DNA of 64,000 nt from JAFMPW01 sp041743085 (GTDB lineage Bacteria > Bacteroidota > Bacteroidia > Flavobacteriales > Flavobacteriaceae): NCBI GenBank assembly GCA_041743085.1, contig JBGTNL010000092.1, positions 56,629-120,628 on the forward strand. The letters are read 5' to 3'. The notes under the pieces are model-generated. The model did not search any database, was not told the DNA's origin, and was given only the letters and a program-made list of their open reading frames with translations. The translations under genes and the position numbers were made by a program. Shown one piece after another: positions 26,311 to 33,257 of the stretch. Position 1 is the stretch's first letter. Each line of letters opens with the position of its first letter.

Positions 26311-26481
26311 CCCCTATGGCTTTGCCTAGGGGTTTCCGATTTACCTCTCCTTTGGAGAGGTCGGAACTGCTTAAAAAGCAGTTCCGGGTGAGGTAAAATA
26401 CAAAATTTCGGTTTTTGGCCTCAAGGCCAAAATGAAACCGGCGAAATACCCCTATGGCTTGCCTCGGGGATAGTCGGTTTC
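26311..26481. repeat. Composite array of hairpins
   Basis: Five stem-loops lie end to end: CCCCTATGGC/GCCTAGGGG (26311-26332); TTTACCTC/GAGGTAAA (26340-26347, 26390-26397) enclosing CCTCTCC/GGAGAGG and GGAACTGCTT/AAGCAGTTCC; TTTTGGCC/GGCCAAAA with loop TCAA (about 26414-26433); and GAAACCG/CGGTTTC (26434-26481) enclosing a second CCCCTATGGC/GCCTCGGGG. No open frame is present. A diverged relative is at 48202-48287, and a hairpin of the CCCCGAGG class borders the transposase at 63868. Confidence 0.8.
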
Positions 26482-26575
26482 AAGAAATTTTTTATTTCTT
26501 TGATCAAATTTTTTAGTCTAATGGGCTATTTTCAGAAGAATGTCCCCTTTTTAAAATACCATATATAATAGCCGG

Positions 26576-27361
26576 ATGGGTAACATTGCATTGCAAGGAA
26601 TTCTTTATGACGAAATGTCCTCCTATATGAAAGGCCCCGCCAAGGCTCCTCCTCTCATACGAAAAGCATATAACAGTGCTTCCGCAAACTATTTTGCGGA
26701 GAACGGTCTGGAAATAAGGCCTGATATCTTTGAGGATAAGGGCGATTTTAAAATTGTAGAATATTTTGATATTGAGAAAGTTACCTCTTCTAACTTAAAT
26801 AAAAATATTCCTATAATTACTTTAGGGGGAGATCATTCCATAAGTTATCCTGCAATTCGGGCCATACACAAAAGGTACGGCCCTTTAGACCTTCTGCATA
26901 TTGATGCCCACGGGGATCTTTATGATGTGTACCAAGGAGACAAACATTCGCATGCCTGCCCTTTTGCAAGAATTATGGAAGATGGGCTTGTAGCAAATCT
27001 CTTTCAGGTCGGAATAAGGACCATGAATACCCATCAGCGGAAACAGGCAGAAAAGTATAATGTGAAAATCATGGAAATGAGCAATTTTGAGGTAACGGAT
27101 ATGCCTCAATTTCAGACGCCCTTATACCTGTCCTTGGATATTGATGCCCTGGACCCCGCTTTTGCCCCCGGGGTATCCCATCCTGAACCGGGTGGGCTGA
27201 GTACAAGGGAGGTGCTAAGCATCATTCAACGGATCAGGGCTCCCATACTGGGAGCGGATATCGTGGAATATAATCCGGAAAGGGACATCAATAATATCAC
27301 AGCTATGGTTTGCGCAAAGTTTTTAAAGGAAATAGCTGCTAAGATGTTGGAGAATAGCTAA
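26576..27361 (+). CDS. Agmatinase/arginase (ureohydrolase) family enzyme
   Basis: A 261-residue binuclear manganese hydrolase. Metal-binding motifs are complete: ITLGGDHSISY (His), LLHIDAHGDLYD (Asp, His, Asp) and LSLDIDALDPAFAPGVSHPEPGG (two Asp). The ligands HSHACPFARIMEDG after the second motif resemble agmatinase rather than arginase, so hydrolysis of agmatine to putrescine and urea is the best guess. It is some 30 residues shorter at the N-terminus than most agmatinases. Formimidoylglutamase is an alternative. No partner arginine decarboxylase is in the window. Confidence 0.85.
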   Translation: MGNIALQGILYDEMSSYMKGPAKAPPLIRKAYNSASANYFAENGLEIRPDIFEDKGDFKIVEYFDIEKVTSSNLNKNIPIITLGGDHSISYPAIRAIHKRYGPLDLLHIDAHGDLYDVYQGDKHSHACPFARIMEDGLVANLFQVGIRTMNTHQRKQAEKYNVKIMEMSNFEVTDMPQFQTPLYLSLDIDALDPAFAPGVSHPEPGGLSTREVLSIIQRIRAPILGADIVEYNPERDINNITAMVCAKFLKEIAAKMLENS

Positions 27362-27494
27362 CGGAAGAACGATCGGATTGTTTTTTATGCTCAAGGTCCT
27401 TTCATTGGGGGAATCTCTTTTTTGTTTAAGAGGTGCAAATTCACCATTAACCAGCGAACCGCTATCAGGGACATAACTGCGTACTGTTTACCGC

Positions 27495-27851
27495 CTACTG
27501 CTCCTCCGGGTGCATAAAACGTTGTTTGCCTAAAAGGGTCTCCTCAGATTCCACATGGTCTTCATCGGGGATACAGCAATCCACAGGGCAGACCGCCGCA
27601 CACTGGGGTTCTTCATGAAAACCCATGCATTCTGTGCACTTATCCGGCGCTATATAATAGATCTCATCGCTAACCGGCACCTGAACCTCGTCCGCATTTA
27701 CTGCCTTTCCGCTCGGAAGCACAACATCCCCTTTCAGGGAAGTACCATCGCCATAACGCCATTCGTCCGCTCCCTCATAAATTGCGGTATTGGGGCATTC
27801 AGGCTCACAGGCCCCGCAGTTTATGCATTCATCTGTTATTACAATCGCCAT
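27495..27851 (-). CDS. 4Fe-4S dicluster ferredoxin
   Basis: A 118-residue soluble ferredoxin. The first cluster motif is CINCGACEPECP (C-x2-C-x2-C-x3-C) at the N-terminus; the second, near residue 75, is CTECMGFHEEPQCAAVCPVDC, with the enlarged C-x2-C-x8-C-x3-C spacing of Allochromatium-type ferredoxins. About 50 residues are inserted between them, as is usual in flavobacteria. It carries electrons at low potential; the partner is unknown. It is divergent from acyl-CoA reductase with a palindrome in between. Confidence 0.93.
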   Translation of the reverse strand: MAIVITDECINCGACEPECPNTAIYEGADEWRYGDGTSLKGDVVLPSGKAVNADEVQVPVSDEIYYIAPDKCTECMGFHEEPQCAAVCPVDCCIPDEDHVESEETLLGKQRFMHPEEQ

Positions 27852-27870
27852 AAATTTTCTTTTTATACTT

Positions 27871-27899
27871 AACTTGTTTCAGTATTTTCTGAACAAGTT
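27871..27899. promoter_or_regulatory. Palindrome in the ferredoxin/acyl-CoA reductase divergent gap
   Basis: AACTTGTTTCAG (27871-27882) and CTGAACAAGTT (27889-27899) pair over 11 bases with one bulged T, around a 6-base spacer. It lies 20-48 bases upstream of the ferredoxin start. It could be an operator or form a hairpin in the 5' leader of the ferredoxin mRNA. Confidence 0.5.
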
Positions 27900-27999
27900 T
27901 TAATAGTCGCTGATTTTACCGGGACATAACTTGCTTTCACCTCTCAGCATCCATATTTTTGCGCAAAGGTATATCCTATTAAAATCCTATACAAATATA

Positions 28000-29070
28000 A
28001 TGGACGACCAACATCAGAGATTACAAGCTTTTGTTAAACTTGGCAATTTTCTTCGGAAATATTGCGAATATGCTAACAATGGCACCGGTAAAATAGCCGA
28101 AGATCCTCCTTTATTTTCCCGATTGGATGAAATAGTGTTATCGGCAGGTTATAAGAACGGCTGGTTTACCAAAAAAAATGTTTTGTATGCGCTAGAGCAA
28201 TGGGGTAACGCCTTAAATGAGGAACAACTTTCGGCCTGGTTAGGAAATTATAAACTAAAACAAGAGACCCCTAAAACAGTAGCGATTGTTATGGCGGGTA
28301 ACATTCCCCTGGTTGGTTTTCACGATTTTCTTAGCGTTCTTATCACCGGAAATAGGGCACTGGTAAAGCTTTCGTCCGATGATGGGACCCTTTTGCCTTT
28401 TCTGGCGGAATTACTTGTAAACACTGAATCTTCACTGGAAGGGTTTATCCAATTTGAGAAAGGAAGGTTAACTAATTTTGATGCTATCATTGCAACCGGG
28501 AGCAATAATACCGCCCGCTATTTTGAATATTACTTCGGAGACAAACCGAACATTATACGCAAAAACAGGGTCTCTGTCGCGGTACTCTCCGGAAAGGAAA
28601 CCCAGGGAATGCTTCGGGCCCTTGGGGAAGATATTTTCCGGTACTTTGGACTTGGTTGCAGAAGTGTTTCCAAACTTTATGTTCCTAAGGGCTACAATTT
28701 CGATGCCTTTTTCGAAGCGATTTATCCCTTTAGGGAAATTATCGATCTGTCCAAATATGCAAACAATTATGACTATAACAAGGCGGTTTATCTGATGAGC
28801 GGTTACCAAATTTTGGATAATGGATTCTTGATGCTCAAAGAAGACCTGAATTATGGTTCTCCTATAGCAGCACTGTTTTATGAGCATTATACTTCCCAAA
28901 AAAGCCTCAGGGAGAGGTTGGAGAAAGACAAAAATGACCTGCAATGTATAGTATCTAACGGGTTTCTGCCCAAGGAGGTGCCGTTTGGACATACACAGCT
29001 ACCTGGTCTTAGGGATTATGCAGACGGAATTAACACTGTTGAGTTCCTGTTAAAAACATCACAGAATTAA
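28000..29070 (+). CDS. Acyl-CoA reductase (LuxC-like)
   Basis: A 356-residue aldehyde-dehydrogenase-fold protein of the LuxC/acyl-CoA reductase family. Recognisable parts are the entry VAIVMAGNIPLVGFHDFLSVLITGNRALVKLSS, the NAD-contact region ATGSNNTARYFEYYFGDKPNIIRKNRVSVAVL, and the catalytic Cys region FRYFGLGCRSVSKLYVP. The ATG at 28000 is preferred to a TTG 69 bases earlier, because the earlier leader is unlike the family. The gene heads a plus-strand set with serC and a serA-like gene, a layout I know from flavobacteria; the physiological substrate is not established. Confidence 0.88.
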   Translation: MDDQHQRLQAFVKLGNFLRKYCEYANNGTGKIAEDPPLFSRLDEIVLSAGYKNGWFTKKNVLYALEQWGNALNEEQLSAWLGNYKLKQETPKTVAIVMAGNIPLVGFHDFLSVLITGNRALVKLSSDDGTLLPFLAELLVNTESSLEGFIQFEKGRLTNFDAIIATGSNNTARYFEYYFGDKPNIIRKNRVSVAVLSGKETQGMLRALGEDIFRYFGLGCRSVSKLYVPKGYNFDAFFEAIYPFREIIDLSKYANNYDYNKAVYLMSGYQILDNGFLMLKEDLNYGSPIAALFYEHYTSQKSLRERLEKDKNDLQCIVSNGFLPKEVPFGHTQLPGLRDYADGINTVEFLLKTSQN

Positions 29071-29156
29071 TCAGGGATGGGAGCGAATCTTTCATCTTAA
29101 TTTATGACCTTTACCGCCTGAATTCAGAAATGGCTATTGAACTAAATTAAGCATAC

Positions 29157-30221
29157 ATGAAAAAACATAACTTTAGTCCCGGTCCGTGCGTTTTACCTCA
29201 GGAAGTGGTGAATAAGGCCTCTCAGGCCGTCGTCGAATTAGACGGAATAGGGCTTTCACTGATAGAAATTTCCCATAGAAGTGCGGAATTCATAGCCATC
29301 ATGGAAAAAGCCAGATCGCTTGCGCAAGAACTTTTGGGATTGGAAGGAAAAGGATATCAGGTATTGTTTTTACAGGGTGGCGCAAGCCTTGAGTTTCTGA
29401 TGGTAGCGTATAATCTTCTGGAAAAAAAGGCGGGTTATCTCAATACCGGTACCTGGAGCGATAAAGCTATCAAGGAAGCCAGGTTATTCGGTGAGGTTGT
29501 AGAAGTAGCGAGTTCCAAAGACAAAAATTATAACTATATCCCTAAAAATTATGAAATTTCCGGCGATCTGGATTATTTACACCTCACCTCAAACAATACC
29601 ATTTTTGGCACTCAAATAAAACAGCTGCCGGATACCAATATTCCCCTGGTATGCGACATGAGTTCGGATATCTTTTCCAGGCAGATCGATTTTTCCAAAT
29701 TTGATCTTATCTACGCAGGAGCCCAGAAAAACATGGGTCCGGCGGGTACTACCCTCGTAGTAGTTAAGGAAGACATTTTAGGAAAAGTATCGCGCAAAAT
29801 CCCTTCCATGTTGGATTACCAGATGCATATTAGCAAAGACAGCATGTTCAATACCCCTCCTGTTTTTGCAGTATATGTGTCCATGCTTACCCTGCAATGG
29901 CTGAAGGATATGGGTGGGATAGCGGCTGTTGAAGAAATTAACGAGAAAAAAGCAAATCTTATTTATTCGGAAATAGATCTGAACCCGCTTTTTCAGGGAT
30001 ATGCCCATAAAGAAGACCGTTCCAATATGAACGCCACTTTTACCCTAACCGATGAAGGCCTGAAAGCGGCCTTCGATGCCATGTGGAAAGAGGCGGGCAT
30101 TAACGGTCTTAACGGACACCGCTCCGTTGGAGGCTACCGCGCCTCTATGTATAATGCACTTTCGCTCGAAAGTGTTGGTGTGTTGGTGGATGTCATGAGC
30201 GACCTGGAACGCAAAGGATAG
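29157..30221 (+). CDS. serC: Phosphoserine aminotransferase
   Basis: PLP enzyme converting 3-phosphohydroxypyruvate and glutamate to phosphoserine (serine synthesis), also acting in pyridoxal phosphate synthesis. The 354-residue protein begins HNFSPGPCVLPQEVV, has LFLQGGASLEFLMV, the PLP-Lys motif YAGAQKNMGPAGTTLVVV near residue 195, and ends with LNGHRSVGGYRASMYNA, which binds the phosphate. Canonical length. The following gene supplies the preceding pathway step, so both serve serine synthesis. Confidence 0.96.
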   Translation: MKKHNFSPGPCVLPQEVVNKASQAVVELDGIGLSLIEISHRSAEFIAIMEKARSLAQELLGLEGKGYQVLFLQGGASLEFLMVAYNLLEKKAGYLNTGTWSDKAIKEARLFGEVVEVASSKDKNYNYIPKNYEISGDLDYLHLTSNNTIFGTQIKQLPDTNIPLVCDMSSDIFSRQIDFSKFDLIYAGAQKNMGPAGTTLVVVKEDILGKVSRKIPSMLDYQMHISKDSMFNTPPVFAVYVSMLTLQWLKDMGGIAAVEEINEKKANLIYSEIDLNPLFQGYAHKEDRSNMNATFTLTDEGLKAAFDAMWKEAGINGLNGHRSVGGYRASMYNALSLESVGVLVDVMSDLERKG

Positions 30222-30272
30222 CATGCCAATCAGCTGGCAACCGGATAAATACTAACACAAACTCCCAATGAA

Positions 30273-31223
30273 ATGAGGATACTTGCCAACGACGGAATCT
30301 CAAAAAGCGGAATTAAGACCCTTGAGAAGGAAGGCTTTGAAGTGATTACGACTACAGTCGCACAGGAGCAACTGAAGGATTATATCAACAATAATTCCGT
30401 TACCGCATTGTTGGTGAGGAGTGCCACAATGGTCCGTAAAGACATCATAGACGGTTGCCCGTCTCTTAAACTCATTGGTCGCGGTGGAGTGGGCATGGAT
30501 AATATTGATGTGGCTTATGCCAAAGAAAAAGGGATACATGTAATCAACACTCCCGCAGCATCTTCGGAATCGGTCGCCGAATTGGTTTTCGCGCATTTGT
30601 TCGGAAGTGTGCGTTTTTTGCACGATGCTAACAGGAATATGCCTTTGGAAGGGGACAGTAATTTTAAAAAACTAAAAAAATCCTACGCTAAGGGAACCGA
30701 ATTACGCGGCAAAACACTTGGAGTACTCGGCTTTGGAAGAATAGGGCAGGCTACGGCCAAAATTGCCTTGGGGGTTGGGATGAAGGTGATCTTCTTTGAC
30801 CCTTTTATTGAAGAAGCGTTAATTGAAATTCCCTTCTTTGACGGGCAAAAAATATTTTTTGATCTCAAAAACACCCCCAAAGAAGTTGTATTGTCATCCG
30901 CGGACTTTATCACATTGCACGTTCCCGCCCAAAAAGAATATGTCATTGGTGAAAAAGAGTTCAACCAAATGAAGGAAGGAGTGGGCATAGTAAATGCCGC
31001 GCGGGGTGGAGTGGTAGATGAGGTAGCATTGATCAATGCCATAGAAAATGGTAAAGTGGCGTTTGCGGGACTGGACGTATTCGAATCAGAACCTGCTCCG
31101 GAAATTCGCATTCTTATGCATCCGAACATTTCGCTCTCCCCACATATTGGTGCGGCCACCGGAGAAGCCCAGGACCGGATCGGCGAAGAACTGGCTTCCC
31201 AGATCATTGCCTTGTTGAAATAA
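30273..31223 (+). CDS. serA: D-3-phosphoglycerate dehydrogenase-like enzyme, short form
   Basis: A 316-residue D-2-hydroxyacid dehydrogenase. The Rossmann motif is LGVLGFGRIGQATAKIAL near residue 148; the catalytic Arg is in NAARGGVVDEVAL, the Glu in LDVFESEP, and the His in SPHIGAATGEAQ. It lacks the C-terminal ACT domain of long SerA, so feedback by serine through that domain is not expected. Placement 51 bases after serC supports a role as 3-phosphoglycerate dehydrogenase rather than another 2-hydroxyacid dehydrogenase. Confidence 0.88.
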   Translation: MRILANDGISKSGIKTLEKEGFEVITTTVAQEQLKDYINNNSVTALLVRSATMVRKDIIDGCPSLKLIGRGGVGMDNIDVAYAKEKGIHVINTPAASSESVAELVFAHLFGSVRFLHDANRNMPLEGDSNFKKLKKSYAKGTELRGKTLGVLGFGRIGQATAKIALGVGMKVIFFDPFIEEALIEIPFFDGQKIFFDLKNTPKEVVLSSADFITLHVPAQKEYVIGEKEFNQMKEGVGIVNAARGGVVDEVALINAIENGKVAFAGLDVFESEPAPEIRILMHPNISLSPHIGAATGEAQDRIGEELASQIIALLK

Positions 31224-31300
31224 TGCTTTCATATCCTGCAGCCCAATTCTAAATTCTTTTTTCGTAAATTACTCCTCTAACAATATTAAATACCAGCAAG

Positions 31301-31933
31301 ATGGCGGGATTATTAGATTTACTCAACAGCCCTATGGGCAAACAGATGGTGAGCGGTGTGGCCAATCAGACCGGCCAGCCAGAGGACAAAACGGCAGATG
31401 TATTGAGCATGGCAATGCCGCTTTTATTGGGAGCGATGAAAAAAAACGTGTCATCTCCCGGGGGAGCGGAAGGACTTATGAGCGCCTTATCATCAAGGCA
31501 TGACGGCAGCATTTTGAATAACCTGGAAGGATTATTCGGTGGTGGTGTGGAGCAATCCGTGATGAATGACGGAGCTGGTATTCTGGGGCATGTATTCGGC
31601 GAAAAGCAGCCTTATGTGGAAAGCGCTCTAAGCCAGAAATCGGGAATGGACACCAATTCTATTGCGGAAATCCTTAAAATTGCAGCACCCATCGTTATGG
31701 GTTTTGTGGGAAAACAAACTGCTAAAAGCAATGTGCGCGACTCCGGCGGCATGAATGCGTTGCTGGGAAGCATGCTGGGAGGTCAGCCCAAACAAAATCA
31801 AAGCCTCATTATGAGCTTGTTAGATACGGACGGCGATGGAAGTGTGCTGGACGATGTGGCAGACATGGTAATGGGAAGTAATAAGCGCAGGGGAGGTTTG
31901 GGAGGTATTCTTGGAGGGCTTTTCAAAAAGTAG
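31301..31933 (+). CDS. DUF937 domain protein
   Basis: A 210-residue protein rich in Gly, Met and Ala with two DUF937-type repeats: LLNSPMGKQMVSGVANQTGQPEDKTADVLSMAMPLLLGAMKKN at the start and QKSGMDTNSIAEILKIAAPIVMGFVGKQ in the middle. The C-terminus has DTDGDGSVLDDVADMVMG and a Gly-rich tail. The family fold is helical and the function unknown. A clear terminator follows at 31964, closing the serC-serA-DUF937 group. Confidence 0.88.
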   Translation: MAGLLDLLNSPMGKQMVSGVANQTGQPEDKTADVLSMAMPLLLGAMKKNVSSPGGAEGLMSALSSRHDGSILNNLEGLFGGGVEQSVMNDGAGILGHVFGEKQPYVESALSQKSGMDTNSIAEILKIAAPIVMGFVGKQTAKSNVRDSGGMNALLGSMLGGQPKQNQSLIMSLLDTDGDGSVLDDVADMVMGSNKRRGGLGGILGGLFKK

Positions 31934-31963
31934 TCTACCCATTTAAAGGAATTATTTAACAAG

Positions 31964-31991
31964 ACCATTCGCAACCCCGAATGGTTTTTTT
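31964..31991 (+). terminator. Rho-independent terminator
   Basis: An 8-bp perfect stem ACCATTCG/CGAATGGT (31964-31971, 31978-31985) with a 6-base loop and seven T at 31985-31991. It ends the DUF937 transcript. Confidence 0.9.
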
Positions 31992-32024
31992 GTATCTTTT
32001 GGTAAACAAAGAAATTATATAGCA

Positions 32025-32483
32025 ATGAAAAAGTATCTGTTTGTAACCGTCACGGTAGCCCTTCTGTCAGTAGTTGTCTTGGCTAGTTGTTCAGGATCTA
32101 AAAAAATGACGGATGTAAGTGATAAAGAAAAAATGGTATTTCAGGAAAAGGAAGAGGATACCGTTGAAATTGCCAGTGATAAAACGGAATATGAGATCAT
32201 TATTATCGAGCCTGGCTTTAATACCTGGCTGCTGAGTATAGCAAAGCCAGAGGGGTATTATTCCCAACCTTTTCTGGAAAACAGAAATCAGATCTATGTA
32301 ATCAACTGGAACCAACGCGTATTGCAACCCCTGCGATATAATCCGAATCTCTATGAGATGCAGATCAATTATGAGCAACATATTGATTACGGGTATGAAG
32401 TAAACTATAAGCTTTACAATTACTTTATTTATTTTCAGCGCAAGTATGGAGAGCGTCTGGGCCCTTTTTTGCCAAGGATATAA
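32025..32483 (+). CDS. DUF6146-family lipoprotein
   Basis: A 152-residue protein with a lipoprotein signal (hydrophobic residues 5-19, then LASC with the Cys at 21). The mature domain contains EPGFNTWLLSIAKPEGYYSQPFLENRNQIYVINWNQR and ends QINYEQHIDYGYEVNYKLYNYFIYFQRKYGE, matching the small Bacteroidota family DUF6146. It should sit at the periplasmic face of a membrane. The function is unknown. The next gene, DUF6787, starts 30 bases later; the pair is a conserved neighbourhood. Confidence 0.85.
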   Translation: MKKYLFVTVTVALLSVVVLASCSGSKKMTDVSDKEKMVFQEKEEDTVEIASDKTEYEIIIIEPGFNTWLLSIAKPEGYYSQPFLENRNQIYVINWNQRVLQPLRYNPNLYEMQINYEQHIDYGYEVNYKLYNYFIYFQRKYGERLGPFLPRI

Positions 32484-32513
32484 TTGAATATCTTTGCGGC
32501 ACTATAGATGACT

Positions 32514-32831
32514 ATGGAAAAATTAAAACGGCGTTGGGGTATTGATTCCTCTTTTCAGTTGATAATTATTTTTATCGTATTCGCAATCACGGGCTCTTCC
32601 TCTGTTTATGTGGCCAAACCATTTTTGGAATGGATTGGAATGGAACGGGCCAACTTTCCTGAAGCCTGGTGGAGTGGATGGGTCTATTGGGTTTTGCGCG
32701 TACTACTCATCTTTCCTTTTTACCAGGTGCTGCTGGTACTCTTTGGCTGGCTCTTCGGCCAATTTCAATTTTTCTGGAGTTTTGAAAAGAAAATGTTGGC
32801 CCGCATGGGTCTGGCTTTTCTTTGGAAGTAA
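32514..32831 (+). CDS. DUF6787-family membrane protein
   Basis: A 105-residue membrane protein (MEKLKRRWGIDSSFQLIIIFIVFAITGSSS...). Two membrane segments at about residues 15-37 and 57-81 frame an aromatic stretch (FPEAWWSGWVYWVL), and the end is basic (KKMLARMGLAFLWK). A second ATG two codons upstream (32508) is also possible. It matches the DUF6787 family of Bacteroidota; the function is unknown. Confidence 0.85.
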   Translation: MEKLKRRWGIDSSFQLIIIFIVFAITGSSSVYVAKPFLEWIGMERANFPEAWWSGWVYWVLRVLLIFPFYQVLLVLFGWLFGQFQFFWSFEKKMLARMGLAFLWK

Positions 32832-32885
32832 ATTATAGTTTCCTTAACATTCAAACCGGTCTTTATTGAAGTAATTTGCAATGTA

Positions 32886-33215
32886 ATGGCCCATAAAAAA
32901 GATATATCCCTATCCTTTGCTTCCCTTCTTCTGGTTGTTTGTATGGCATTACCCGCTGTCATGAAGTTATCCCATGCCATCCATGGGCACCGCAACCAAC
33001 AGTGCAATGTAGATATAGCGTTACACCTCCATGAGGCTGAATTTGATTGTGATTTCCAAAAATTCAAGCTGTCACAGCAATTTTATAAGGCACCCCGGCA
33101 TTTTGAGTTCCAAACTCCTTCAGCAAGTGAGGAGATCAATGATGACTATTATTTCTTCCTCGGCACCTATCAAAACCTTCACTTTTCCCTACGCGGTCCT
33201 CCTCAGTTCTCTTAA
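32886..33215 (+). CDS. Small His/Cys-rich exported protein preceding a TonB receptor
   Basis: A 109-residue protein with an N-terminal membrane segment or signal (about residues 9-24). The following part carries a cluster of potential metal ligands: LSHAIHGHRNQQCNVDIALHLHEAEFDCDF, with five His and two Cys. It lies 42 bases before a TonB-dependent receptor on the same strand, a pairing I have seen elsewhere in flavobacteria. I infer a role in metal handling at the cell envelope, for instance copper or zinc, but it matches no characterised family. Confidence 0.7.
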   Translation: MAHKKDISLSFASLLLVVCMALPAVMKLSHAIHGHRNQQCNVDIALHLHEAEFDCDFQKFKLSQQFYKAPRHFEFQTPSASEEINDDYYFFLGTYQNLHFSLRGPPQFS

Positions 33216-33257
33216 CTCTTTCGACTTTTAGTAGTTAATCCATTTAAAATTTTAGTT

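Noticed and set aside
27495..31933. Acyl-CoA reductase with ferredoxin as a bioluminescence-like system
   Set aside because: LuxC-like fold only; no luciferase or LuxD/LuxE genes nearby, and this neighbourhood is common in non-luminous flavobacteria.
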